From contig JAJKFH010002815.1 of assembly GCA_023333565.1 (NCBI GenBank), positions 30,001 through 94,000 of the forward strand: a stretch of 64,000 nucleotides of DNA, written 5' to 3'. This document shows, in pieces, positions 27,726 through 38,812 of the stretch (positions within the stretch are counted from its first letter, which is position 1; every line of letters begins with the position of its first letter). Origin of the DNA: Puffinus mauretanicus (taxonomy: Eukaryota > Chordata > Aves > Procellariiformes > Procellariidae). The translations under genes and the position numbers were made by a program. The notes beneath the pieces are model-generated. The model saw only the letters and a program-made list of their open reading frames with translations, was not told the origin of the DNA and searched no databases.

Positions 27726-29015
27726 AGGCCTCTTGCCAATCAGATAAAAAACCCTCAAAATATTAACAGCAATAGCAACAATATCAGCAATAGAACATCC
27801 ATTTGATCTAGTGGGTGAACTACAAACCCCAGGTTTGGTGACCAACGTCCTAAGAGCTGAAGAACTTGATTCAGAATTTAGTTAAATTAGTTTGCTTTGA
27901 CAGCTTACATCAGTATACCAACCTCTTATCAACATACAGGAACTTCTGTAGGGTTAATTCCTATTCATCTTCGGCATGTACCTGTACTATGTGAGGCACC
28001 GCTGATGTTTTCTACTAGAATCCTTTTTTACATTTGCTGAAAAAATCACAAATGTAATGTAGAGCCCTGAAGTAGACTGAACAACCAAATGACATGGCTA
28101 ACATAAAATAATAGCGTATGAAGAGAATCTGGTGAAGTGAGAAGTGAAAGCAGGACAGTACTAGTAATGCAGCTTCAACAGAGACATATGCCAAGAGTAG
28201 CTAGTAAAACTACCTGGGAATTATGAATTGTGACTTCCGAAATATAAGAGCAAAGATCTGGTTAATGAAATTCATTGAACTTCTAAAATTCCATTCTTAT
28301 GACATTCTTAGTCTTTTGTAGGGGTTGTCAGAGGAGCTATTATTACTACACAGAAAACTGTGGTTATACTCACTTTGTACTTTTTATCTAAGGATATCAA
28401 AGTGCTTTTTATATTGAACAAAGCCTCTCAAATAAATATCCCATGTCAAGATCATTATTCAAGTATTGTATGGGAAAAGGGAAACATGATGATATTAGGT
28501 ATCTTGCCTAAGGCGACACATGAGGCTTGTAGCAAGACAAAATTGGAAGCGATATTTTCTGACTTGCTAACATAATTATTACCCTCAAATAATTGATATC
28601 TCACTAGAGCTGAACGTTGAATGTTGTGCTTTTGAACGTTCGGTTAGCATCCGGATTAGGTGAGCTGTGAAAAAAAGTAGCGTTGTTTTATGCAAAGACT
28701 ATAAATTATAACAGTAGATATTCAGATACAAATATATTCTGTAAACAGAAATATCTTTAAATATATATTTTTATCATATTGTTTTCTTTTTCTGAGGGAC
28801 AAAGAGCTGTTCAGTGACCGTCAGCCCTGCGCTGTTATTGCCTTATACTAGACAGACCAAATGATGGGCATTGTATATTCTGCACTTCCATTCCAACTAT
28901 GAAAAACATCCACCCAGCCATTCTCTCACTCCCCCTCTTCAGCAGAACAGGAGAGAAAATAAGATGAAAAAGCTTAAGAGTCAAAGTAAAGACAGGAAGA
29001 TCACTTACCTATTAC

Positions 29016-29772
29016 TGTCATGGGCAAAACAGACCTGACTTGATGAAAATTAATATAATTTATTGTCAACGAAAATATATTTGGATAGTGAGAAACAAAG
29101 ACCAAATCAAAATCAAAGACCAAACCTCCCACCCCCTCTTTTTCCCAGGCTCAACTTCACTCCTTCACTCCCAACTCCTCTACCTCCCTACCCTGAGCAG
29201 CGCAGTGGGATGGGGAATGGGGGCTGTGGTCAGCCTGTAACAGCTCGTCTCCGCCACTCCTTTCTCCCCACACTTTTCCCCTGCTCCAAAGTGAGTCCTC
29301 TCCATGGGCTGCAGTCTTTCAGGATAAACCTGCTCCAACGTGCGTCCCCCAGGGGCTGCAGTTCCTTCAGAGCGTACCCACCTGCTTTGGCATGGGGTCC
29401 TCCACAGGCTGCAGTGTGGATATCTGCTCCAGCATGGGGGCCTCTCCGCAGACCTCAGGGAAATATCTCCTCTGGCACCTGGAGCACCTCCTCCTCTGCC
29501 TCCCTCTCTGATGTTGGTGTTCATACTGTCATTTCTCACACTTGTTTTTTTCCTCACTCCTCTCTGATCCCTGGAATTTTTGCCCTTTCTGAAATACATT
29601 TTCGCCGAGGCACCACCATCTTGGCTGAGGGGCTCAGCTGTGTCCTGTGGCGGGTCTGTTGGAGCCAGGTGGAACCAGCTGGGACTGACTGTGTCTGGAA
29701 GAGGGCAGTCCCAGACTCCCCTCACCCCTGCAACCCTCTGCTATCAAAACATTGCCACCTGCACCCAATGCA
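29016..29772 (-). mobile_element. Avian endogenous-retrovirus LTR (ERVL-like)
   Basis: I recognise this as an LTR family widespread in bird genomes, inserted in minus orientation. On the plus strand it begins 'tgtcatgggcaaaacagac', continues with an AT-rich part and then the repeated motif 'ctgctcca(g/a)cg/catg' followed by 'ctgcag', 'cctggagcacctcctcct', and ends with 'aaaacattgcca' and 'cacccaatgca'. On the minus strand AATAAA lies at 29,059-29,064, leaving a U5 of about 43 bases. The TATA region near 29,590 is decayed. Length is 757 bp. There is no internal retroviral sequence on either side, so it is a solo LTR. The bases directly outside do not form a clean duplication ('attac' left, 'gggat' right). 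'tatta' occurs close to both ends but not adjacent. The open frames of 181 and 239 codons here are products of its GC-rich composition. Confidence 0.85.
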
Positions 29773-30480
29773 GGGATATTAAAGAGGCACTGGCAATAGC
29801 GATTGGATAAATACGGAAGGAAAGCTTGAAAGTCAGTGAAACCCAAGGTAAGAATGGGGTATGCGAGGGAAACCGTGTAATCAAACGAAATGGTGGCTGC
29901 TTGAGGAGAGCACGAAGGCAGCGACTGCAGTTTCCAGGCTTAGGCATGGGTTCACACCTGCTGCTTGCCGAGGTCCTCACCTTGCATTGGGGCTGCCCAG
30001 CTACTCTTTCTATTTGAAGGCACAGGGAAGATTTAGCACAGTGAGTCTGGGTTCTCAGTAAGCTGCTTGATCTGTCTGACAGAAGGACCACTTCAGAAAG
30101 CAAGAGGGCAGCTGTGTCCTGACTAGGCTCCTGTTCGGCTGCCTGGGTTTAGAGCACCTATGTGGGAGCAGGTAAGCACAGGTTCCTGTCCCTTCACCCT
30201 CTGGGGCGGCATGAACTAACATTTCACTGCATTACCTGGCTGGGAGGTATTCCAGGGCTGGACTTTATCATGCACTACTGCTTTAACTGTTCCACGCGTG
30301 AAATATTCATGAGGACAAAGAGAGAGGTTGAGAAGGACCCTATAGCCTCATTAGGGCACTAATGCAGGCAATGGGAGACAGAACTTCTGGTTCTTTCTCC
30401 GACGAATAGTTAATGCAAAAATAGTACTTAGATATTCCCAGAGCATGTACTGAAGCCTAGACTTGCTTCCTCCGAGCTAA
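29773..30480. other. Non-coding sequence between LTR and GC-rich block
   Basis: Mixed composition, several overlapping open frames on both strands, none protein-like. It includes the SINE-like relic at 30,144-30,200. Confidence 0.45.
30144..30200 (+). mobile_element. tRNA-derived SINE relic (MIR/CORE-like)
   Basis: The order 'gggtttagagcacctatg', 'tgggagcagg', 'cacaggttcctgtccc' resembles the A-box to B-box part of a tRNA-derived SINE ('gtggttagagca...gggagac...aggttcaagtcc'). The A box has lost its conserved start and the copy is short. This is a pattern match from memory and needs a library search. Confidence 0.4.
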
Positions 30481-30720
30481 GAGCCCTAGCTGTGAGGTTG
30501 TGGAGGCGGGGCGGTGCTGGCTTCTCTGCCTGTGGTTTCTGAGAGGCCCAGTCCAGTGTGTTTGGTCTCAGCGTGCCTGTCCGCAGACCTGGCCTTGCAG
30601 TGGCAAGTGGGGAGAAAGTTCACCCCGGGGGAGAGTAGGGAGGCATGCTGCTCACAGCCAGTCCCAACCTTGCCGGGTACCCGCGTACACAGAGCCACTC
30701 CATGAGCCCGGTGAAACTTA
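30481..30720. other. GC-rich, CpG-containing block
   Basis: About 240 bases with roughly 60 % GC and nine CpG by direct count, against a strongly CpG-poor background. That is far fewer CpG than composition predicts, so it is not a strong CpG island. It is open in several frames on both strands. No promoter elements or repeat family are recognised. Confidence 0.4.
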
Positions 30721-31740
30721 GCACCTGGAAATATTGGTGCATAGCACTTTGGACCTCTGGGGTTCAGTGTCAGTCTTGCAAAGGCCTTGATGATCTTCAT
30801 CTTTGAAGACTAGAGATCTGAACTGACAAACGTGTGCTTAAATTTCTTTCTGGATCTAGCCTTAGCTGACTGACTTACACAGGAGGTGTACTGAGTAAGT
30901 GCACTGGAAGATACGATGGAATGGTGGCTGCTCTGCACAGGGACCCAGTCAGGGTTTCTGGAAGGAAGAGCATTTACAGAGTGCCTACTTTGGCCAAAGT
31001 CAGGTTTATTTATAATATAAATTGATAGATAGATCATGTAGGCGTACTATTTATATATGGTCTTAATGAAGGATTCTCATTAATGATGTATTTTCTTTTT
31101 GTGCCTTAACACAGAAGCCTGCATATGTAATTCTCAAGATCAAAAGCACTTTTTTTTCCCCCTCACCTGTTAAAAAGCAGATTTTACATGGTTTTTTGTC
31201 CACATTCTGAATATTTTACATGCTCTACATGTACTAATATCATTGGTATATAGCATACACAAACAGAAAGGCTGATGTTCTGTTAGAAATTTTATGTTTA
31301 AAGTAAAACAGAGAACTTTTAAGGTTTCATCTCCTTTTAAAATGATAACATAAGACATTATGTTAAAACAATGCTTTATGTTTTGAGAAAAAAAATCTAT
31401 ATTACTTTGAAAATATACACCATTTGTTTGCACCTAAGTGGCTTTTTTTCATTTGTAGAAGGCAGAAGCTCAAAGTCTCAGTTTTGGATATAGGCAGTAT
31501 AATTAATAGACCGGATAGAGCAGAGGGTACATTGGTGTTCTTTGCTAATACAATTGGACATAGACATGCAGTATTAAACTGTGTGTGCATTCATTTATAT
31601 AATCCAATTAATGTTTTTGTCATCTATGTCTGCATCTTGAAATATGCTGTAGACCACTTAATAGAGGCACAAATAAAACAGGAACTGAATTTTTGAAGTA
31701 GGTTATTGTTGATCAATGCAACGACCTTAGCTAGGCAGAT
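30721..31740. other. Unique non-coding sequence
   Basis: About 1 kb, increasingly AT-rich. No gene, RNA or recognisable element is seen. Confidence 0.5.
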
Positions 31741-31746
31741 AAGTAT

Positions 31747-32027
31747 ATGCCAGTAATACGACTTTCAGCTGCTGCTACACCCATTTCATCTTTTATGACT
31801 TCAGGTAGACATGTGCTAGAGCAACCAGCCCTGAACTCTGTATTAGAATCAGAAGATTTTGTTGCAAGGGTCCTGATATTAATGTATATAGAAATACCAA
31901 CTCGTTTTGGTAGAACAGATATATCACAATGGAAATCATTCTGATCCGCTTTTATTTCCTGTCTTTGGAACTGAAGAAGTGGAAAATATTTCCAAACTGA
32001 TGGAATATGTCCAAAAAAGTGATAACC
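31747..32027 (+). pseudogene. Coding-like segment with a frame break, unidentified
   Basis: A plus-strand frame starting with ATG at 31,747 runs 65 codons to a TGA at 31,942-31,944. A second frame, offset by one or two bases, is open from about 31,892 to a donor-like 'cca|gtaagtatt' at 32,027/32,028 and has acidic, helix-like composition near its end. A good acceptor-like pyrimidine tract ends at 'gacttcag' (31,804). This could be a broken exon or an exon with a sequencing indel. It could also be chance, because the minus strand is open across the same bases for 106 codons. I recognise no family. Confidence 0.2.
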
Positions 32028-32507
32028 AGTAAGTATTGCTTTTAAGTTCATGACTACAAACTCAGAAAGAAAGGAATTTCCCTAAACTTTCACAGGGAGA
32101 CAAGAGGTATTATAACATGTAATGTGTTCTTAAATTCCCTGTATGTAATTGGATGCAATTAAAAATGAGATTACTTTATATTAAAAAGCAGACATAAGAT
32201 TTTGCTAACTGCAGAGGGAGAAGTTTCAATGGTCCACAGAGAAATTAAGCTGGAATTATTAACTGATATATTAAAGGTATCTAGATAAGTTATTCAATAT
32301 AGGATAAAATTGCTAGTGATCAGTCAGAATAGGTTTTTGGCAAAAAGTAAAATGAGTGAAGCCACGTAAAAGGTTGAAGCACAAATTTCTTGAGCAATAC
32401 TTCAGGAAATTAGGAAAAATCCAGGAGTCCTGTTCTTTTCATATCATATCTACTAAACAAATGTCAGTTATTTACAGCTCATTGGAGTTAAAGGACAGTT
32501 ATGATTA

Positions 32508-32769
32508 CCAAGAACAGAAGCTTGTCTTCACCTCTTCAGCTCGTCAGTTGTCATCTGCTTCACCTCGCAAAAGGAACAAGGTGATTTGGCCTGTGAATTA
32601 ACAAAAGACAATTTTCTGTTTCATTCAGGCTATTCAGACACTACAAAAAACCTGAATTTCCTGGATAGTAGTCAAGTTTTTCAAAGAATGCTTTCTGAGT
32701 ATCCCAGTTCCCATCAGGTAAGACAAAGTTTAATAGCCAGCAATGTCAACAGAGCACAAGCCTGAGATG
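32508..32769 (+). other. Open frame containing a candidate 89-nt exon
   Basis: A plus-strand frame is open for about 87 codons to TGA at 32,767-32,769. Inside it, 32,629-32,717 is bounded by a strong acceptor (pyrimidine-rich 'ttttctgtttcattcag') and a strong donor ('catcag|gtaaga'). Of the three frames across this 89-nt piece only this one is open. It begins with two bases that finish a codon and ends on a whole codon. The 29 residues are mixed polar and hydrophobic (starting YSDTTKNLNF). No domain is recognised. A real gene would need partner exons that I cannot identify, so a pseudo-exon is a serious alternative. Confidence 0.25.
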
Positions 32770-33079
32770 GCTGATGGGTTGCCAACCAATGCCAGATTGA
32801 ATCAGAATATCCTCCTGACATACAAGAGCACAGTATTAGTAAGCCTGACTTAGGTCCAAACTCAGCTCGTCAGCACTCCGGCAGATTGCTGCACTGATGC
32901 CTCACAGCCCTGTATTGCACTGGATGCTACAGTGCAGGCATGCAGCACTTTTACACAATGTCACCAGACCAGGGTCTCCAATGGATTTTACTAAACCTTC
33001 TTTTTTAGGAAAACTGGCTGAAAAGAAGGACTTTTGCTGCTCTTGCTGCTGCTCCCAGGCCTAGGCTGGATGTAAGGTA

Positions 33080-33150
33080 CAGAAATTAATCTGGGACCAG
33101 AGACTAGAACCAGGAACTCCCCCTGCAGTCAGGTGCCCTAATCACAGGTT
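33080..33150 (-). mobile_element. tRNA-derived SINE relic (MIR/CORE-like)
   Basis: On the minus strand the segment reads 'gattagggcacctgact', then 'gcagggggagttcc', then 'ggttctagtct', which matches the Pol III B-box pattern GGTTCRANNCC at 9 of 11 positions. The spacing and order fit the tRNA-like head of an amniote SINE. It is the clearest of the SINE relics in this window. Target duplications are not visible, as expected for such age. Confidence 0.55.
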
Positions 33151-35440
33151 TTCTCTCTTTATGCCAATCCATTTTACGATCTCTTAATTTAGTTGCATGA
33201 TGAACATCAACTCAAGAAAATGACTGGTAGGAAACTCTCCTTGGACAAGAGAACTACATGTGGATGGAAAATGGAAAAGATAGCAAAGATCAGCACCCAC
33301 AATGCAATCTTTTATGAGGGTGACCATTCTTGTCCATGCATTTATCAAATAATAACTACTGGATATCAACAACTACAATCTCTCATTAGCAACCAAAGCA
33401 TTGCTGCAGAGCAGTGAGGCAGATCCAGGTTTGAGGGGCTCTTTTTTAGAGTATTTTATTCTTTCCAATCACTTATTTCCACATAATTTTCCTGTTTCCT
33501 CCCAAAGGTTCTTTCTTCACAGCTCCCATAGACTGGATTCCTTACATGGAGATTTTTATTTTCTGAAGTCAAACAGCAAAATGTTCCACATCCTAGGTAA
33601 GTCAGTGATGCAATGGAAGACTCTGAGCTTGGCCTAACAAACTAAAATATTTTTCTGAGCAATTAACTGGCTTTTTTTTAAGTTTCTTATGGAGATATCC
33701 CCTTTCTTCCTTGAAGCTAAATTTCTCCATCCCACCAAGTGTGACCACTTGATGTGTCTTTTGTTCCTATTCTTGCTTTGTATTATTAACCTACTAAGTG
33801 TAAGTTTTCTTTCACACGTATCAAAAAGCATTGTAAATATCCAAAGCACAAAAACACTTCTCAAAAAAGCCCTTCATGTCCCGTACATAGGATTTATGTT
33901 TAAAGTTTTTGACAATCTATAAAGCAATCCATTCAGTGTGTAGCATAGCTAGATGCCTTTACAGGCCTCAGCATGCTGCTGCCTAAACATTTTATCCCCT
34001 GCTGCAGGATAATTTGAGCCCAGGCACTTTCCCATTTATTTTTCATGCAGTAGCTTTTCTTGGGGGTACGTGACCTTGATGTGTTGATAACACCCTGAAA
34101 TTTATTCAGCAGCTTCGTTTGATGAGGCAGACTGCTTCATTAAGTCAATCCCCATGCATTTGCAGCTCAAGCCATAGCTGTGAGATGTGTTTCAAGTTAA
34201 CAGTTCATCTCCCAAAATGGTCCTTCATGTTACACATCTAAGTACTTCCGCTCTCCTAGTGCAATGTCTTGCCTTTGCTTCACATTCACTGCAGTTTGAA
34301 GGGCGTTACCTTCTTAAGGCAGAGTGCATGCACACACCATGTGGCAAACCAGACAGCCCATGGGAGTCCTGGGGAGGCCAAGAGGTAGCTTTCGTCTTCT
34401 GTTATCTTTCTCACAACTGCCTGAGACACCATGTCTGAGTACAGATGTCCCAGATGTTTTTGATAAGAATTTCACATCCCACTTCTCAACATTCTTGGTC
34501 TTACTCTGCTTTTAGCGTGCTTCATGTATTTTCAGTAGTGGAGTATATGGAGTAGTAGCCCCATGGATGCCTATGCTTCAAAGTGCAGCTGTTTGGTGGT
34601 ACAGACCCTTGGGGTGGCTTTGAACCAAAGGGAAAAAAACTCAGAACTTGCATTCTAGAAGGAGAATGTATGCACTGGATTTGGGAGCTCTAAGCAACTG
34701 TGGGAAGAATGCAGTATCAAGAAAACTATACAATACTGCAGAGAGAAGCAAGGATGAAGTCAGGGACAGAATTTTCTTTTCTCTCCAGCTGCTGCTTTTC
34801 TGATTAATTGATGCATCTTTAAGAGACTATGAGCTCCCTTAAAGTCAGAATTTATCTGTGGATCAAGTATGAGCCTGAGTTTAGAACTGGGTGCCAGCTA
34901 CAAATAGTCTTCTTTTGCAGCCAAGTAGCTAAGGGAAAAGCAGAAAGAATCAGGACATAAGTCTTCCATTGCTGCTGTTGTTACAAAGAGTATTGCAAAA
35001 TATTTGCATAGGTTCCTTCTGGCAATTATAAGTATTCCACTCATCTCCTTCTAACTCCTTACTCTCCTTTTCACAATTTCCAAAGTGTCAGACAAATACA
35101 AAGGACATACGTCAGCTGCAACAGCATCCAGCAACAGAAACAAATTCCAAGATATCTTTCAGGGGTAAGTGATGCCCCAGTACCCACCCTGTGTTGTCCA
35201 TCTGAAAAATCACACAGTGCCTGTGATATTAACAGGGGGTTTCTCTCCCACTGCTTGGAGCCACTGATCTTTCCTCTTGCTCTGGAATATGCAGCCCTGC
35301 AACATCATTTAAAACTGCAACAGTCTAACTCATAACATTGTTCTTACCTTGACAACAAACAACTGGTCTCCCATCAGTTCTCCCCTGCAGAATAATTCTG
35401 CAGGAAAAATTGTAAACGGATAGAAGTTTTAGTGCCAGAA
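33151..35440. other. Non-coding sequence with one candidate exon
   Basis: No complete gene. A 78-codon plus-strand frame (33,401-33,637) contains a splice-bounded piece at about 33,523-33,597, described under findings. The remainder is unique DNA. Confidence 0.45.
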
Positions 35441-35935
35441 TAAAAGAGCAAAGGGAGTAAGGTTTGTTAAGATAAAAGTAGTTTATATTCTCATACAGCT
35501 ACACCAACCAGAGAGAGAGTCTATGAAAACAAAGATACTTATCAGTTTCCTCTGCCCCAATCCTATCTACATGGAATAGGTGAGGCAGCATTTGGCTCAC
35601 CAGCACCTGGAGTGGGGAACAGGGAAGGCCTGGCTGATGACGTGGACATAAACGCAGATATTGATTGAGACCCATTATAGCATCAGCCTCATCCTAATTC
35701 TGAGTAAATATATCAGAAAAAGATATGCTAGGGATAGACATGGTCACTAAGGCTGATAAGAAGCTATTCAATGTTTGAACTTTTTGCTTTAACTCAGGAC
35801 CTGACATGCTTTTTTAGCATCAGCAAACTTTAATAAAACTAAGGGGAAAATACTATTTGATACATGCACAAATATCACATATAAATATAAGTACAAATAT
35901 AAGGCAACTGCCTTAGTCCTCCAGGAGTTGCCCCT
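35441..35935 (-). other. LTR-like stretch beside a protein-like relic
   Basis: On the minus strand this follows the stop codon of the relic at 35,958-36,194. It carries a stem-forming 'ggcaact...agttgcc' (35,903-35,932), an AT-rich part, a GC-richer part around 35,580-35,640, a CT run, and finally 'atataaactacttttatcttaaca' split over 35,470-35,495. That order resembles U3 to U5 of a retroviral LTR, but there is no proper AATAAA, and I find no matching TG/CA termini or target duplication. The call is weak. Confidence 0.2.
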
Positions 35936-35957
35936 TTATTAACTTTGTTTGTACTGG

Positions 35958-36352
35958 TCAAATATCCTCATTCATAAGATACCTTTTACAACTTTGTGGT
36001 ATTATCTCAATCATGAATGTGGCAATGTCCTGTATTAGTAGTCCATGAATTCTCCAAAGCAATCCTATAGTGCTTTGCAATGAGAGGGCTGAATGAGAAT
36101 GCATGTTATTAATCACACTTACCAGCTTGCAAAGGTCATCTATGCAAATTCCATTATTTTCCATGGAAGAGAGCATAGCATTCATTGCCTCCAAATAGTT
36201 ATGACCCCACTACCAGCATGAGGCTTGCCAACCCCAAAATAGTTGCCATGAGCTGTGGGGTTGCTCACTTCCACCAACAGTGGAATAACATCTTGGTATA
36301 TGTTGTCACATCTCTCACCTGCTCTGCTGTCAAGACAGTGGGGTAAGATCCT
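35958..36352 (-). pseudogene. Frameshifted protein-like relic, unidentified
   Basis: On the minus strand a frame is open from about 36,352 to a TGA at 36,184-36,186. A second frame, open from the TTG at 36,192-36,194 to TGA at 35,958-35,960 (78 codons), overlaps its end. The two read as one protein broken by a frameshift. The first part contains 'NYFGVGK' followed by a small stretch and then 'AMNAML' across the break. That recalls the FGVGKS...AIN motif of Harbinger-type transposases, but the following 60 residues do not resemble that family to me. They contain a hydrophobic helix-like segment near 'STIGLLWRIHGLLI'. The upstream flank is very AT-rich with no coding potential. It could be a DNA-transposon or retroelement relic, or chance. 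Confidence 0.25.
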
Positions 36353-36360
36353 CATATAGT

Positions 36361-36432
36361 GTCATTAATATTTCACCAAAATATAATATTCACAAAATAT
36401 TCATAATAATATTTCACATTAATATTTTGCCT
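36361..36432. repeat. AT-rich tract with 11-bp direct repeat
   Basis: 'taatatttcac' occurs exactly at 36,366-36,376 and 36,407-36,417, with the related 'taatattcac' between them. The tract is almost free of G. It borders the protein-like relic and may be a degenerate tandem repeat or an old insertion edge. Confidence 0.5.
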
Positions 36433-37480
36433 ATTCCATCCATTATTAAAGCATTCTAGGTGAGTTGGTGCTCACTGTGTCTTTCAGAACAGTGGGTTTC
36501 CAGAAGTGTGAGCTAGTGTGTCTCACCTAGCAACCGTAGTCCGTGACAGGCTTCTTCCATACCCATTCATTAATTGAGATTGCGTTGCTCCTGACTGGGA
36601 ACTGTTGCCTCCATTTTTCCTGGCCTCAGAGCACCATTTAAACCAAAACGCTGCCAACATGTCCTGGCAACAGCTTATGCAGAGTCATGAAAAAGAAATT
36701 CTGCTTTCATAAAGAGCAATAGCTCTTGGCCACAGTCAGGGCAAGTAAATGCACATGAGCTGACCTACTGCCAGGAAATTAGTTTTGCAAGGCTAGTAAT
36801 CCACAAGAGAACTTTCCCCACAAGCCTGGCAGAAGGAGAGCATGGAGTGATGTGGTGAGCTGTGGCATTGTGGAGGGCAGATAGATACCCAGCCAGACAT
36901 AGTGTGCCGGTGAAGACCCAGAGCAGATGAGGACTGGCACAGGCAATGTACAGTGGCAGAGCAGAGCACCACACAACTACTTCCCTCTAGGCAAATCCTA
37001 AGACTAAAGAATAAAACAACACGTTTAAGAGGAGATCGGCTTGGAGCTTTAGCTTGGAGGCTAATCCTAAACTCACTATGTCTGTAACAGGGCTTTTGGA
37101 AATGGCATCCTGAGCTCATCTTTGCTACATTTCTGCTTTGCACCTACACAAGGTCCCTGATCCGTCCCTGTGGGTAACGCTATTACTAATACCTACAATC
37201 CTGGCTGGTCTTGGATGTTGCTGAGAGTGGAAACACCCACGTGGAGAAAAAAAGTGTAATCTCTATGAAAAGCACTGGCAAATATCAGTGATCACTGTAC
37301 ATTGCCCTAGTCTAATCTGTTGAGGAAACTGTTGTGTGGATTACCATTGCTAGGGTTAAAGCCTGGGCAAAACTGGTATTCAGCTTTATTGGACTGGGAC
37401 TACAGATATCAGATTTCGTGGTTTGTCTTAAGTTAAAAAATAAAAGGCTGTTTGCTGCGCACACAATCATTAAAACCAGC
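36433..37480. other. Unique non-coding sequence
   Basis: No supportable gene. Several 65-116 codon minus-strand frames overlap one another at 36.76-37.14 kb in different frames, which argues against any being real. Confidence 0.45.
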
Positions 37481-37549
37481 CTTTAGTAGAGAATAAACAG
37501 GAAGGGATACATCCTGCCCTGAGCTATGGTTTTATGAGCTTGACTTCCA
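37481..37549 (+). repeat. Copy A of an unidentified dispersed repeat
   Basis: This piece shares 'gagaataaac', the exact 19-mer 'aagggatacatcctgccct' and 'ttttatgag' in the same order and spacing with copy B at 38,813-38,880, about 1.33 kb away and in the same orientation. By eye about four fifths of the bases agree. I do not recognise the family. It could be an old transposon fragment or the best-kept part of a local duplication. Confidence 0.75.
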
Positions 37550-38812
37550 TACAGGAAAACTGAGTGAAATTACACTGTCAGTGATATGCAGAAGGCCTTG
37601 GTAGTCTTTAAATCAGTTGACCTCTGGGTAAGGCCTCAGTTTATCTAAGTCTCAGGTGGAGGAAAACAAAGTACTGTGATAAACAAATGGTGTCTCATTA
37701 GTACAGTGAGTTCCAGAACCACCACCAGCATCTTGACCAGCTTTGTTGCTCAAGGTTTGCACCCGATTTATTCAGCGTAAGACAGTAGTGCTAACCTCCC
37801 TTTAAGACATATGAAAAATATCAACAGGGAAATATCAGCCTTGACTTTATAAGATTCCATTTTGACTTCTTTTCAAGGACATATAGATAGAGCAGATTTA
37901 AGTTCAAAGAAACCGTGAGCTGTTTTGCTTTGCTCAACTGACCTTTAGTGATTCTGACTGCAGAAAATGTGCCTCCAGTTTGACTCATTCTTTTCCCCTC
38001 AGATACAGTCTCAGTTTGTCATTAAGGAACATTACCAAAGCATCTCTTGAAAAAGCATGCTGTTTCTTCCCCCAGTTATAGCGGGAAGTATAATTACAGG
38101 ATAAGCTGCAATGAATTTATGCCAGCAAGTTCAGATCAAGTCACATGTCAAAGGACAAATCAACTAAAAAGAAAAGCTAAACCTTCACCTCTTCTGCATT
38201 CTTCAGCTATGCATTTGAATTGGATACTTCTGTTTCTGGACAGAGGGACCTTTTATGCTCCCAAAATATACAGATGTTTCTTCCTCTAGGCTTCCAGTCA
38301 GTTGAAAGTAATTGTACTGCTAAACTCTCTTACTATGAAGAATTCATGAAGAAAGGATATGCTTAATGTAATCAGATTTGTTGTTCAAAAAAATGGGGTT
38401 TTTTTGTACTGTCATGGGCAAAATTCCCTCATTCTTATCCACTCAGATTGGGCATGGATGAGTGTTTATTAACAAAATATTTGTTGAAAAGATAACACTC
38501 AGAGTTTCTTAATCTGAAAGGGAAAGAAAGTTATGAAAACAGGTCCAGTTTCAAATTTTGAGCGCTTTTATTTTCATTGGAAATATATTTGTGCTCCTTT
38601 CTTTTTATTAAAATCTAAAATTGAAATCCTTCAAAATGGCTACAAAACCCATGTGGACTGAAGCAAATATGTATTGTAACTGTGAACAACTCCTTTGTTT
38701 GGCATGAGTGTAACCCAGTCAGGAAGTGGCTAGAGATCATTCACACCTGTGACCACCAAAACCTCAGGCAGGGTTTTGCTTGCCTTCTGTGTACACAAAC
38801 ACTGAAGTATAT
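37550..38812. other. Non-coding sequence between the two repeat copies
   Basis: No gene is supported. An 80-codon plus-strand frame at 38,047-38,289 has no recognisable features. Confidence 0.45.

Noticed and set aside
29063..29782. 239-codon plus-strand open frame, the longest in the window, with a 181-codon frame opposite
   Set aside because: Both lie almost wholly inside the recognised GC-rich LTR at 29,016-29,772. Few stop codons are expected there, and the residues show low-complexity Pro/Ser/Arg composition.
32356..32601. 81-codon plus-strand frame near the candidate exon
   Set aside because: It is in a different frame from the splice-bounded exon at 32,629 and its residues show no recognisable family. 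The competing frame explains the region better.
38408..38428. 'actgtcatgggcaaaa' shared with the left edge of the LTR at 29,016
   Set aside because: Similarity stops after about 16 bases and nothing further of the LTR follows. Probably chance, or at most a tiny fragment.
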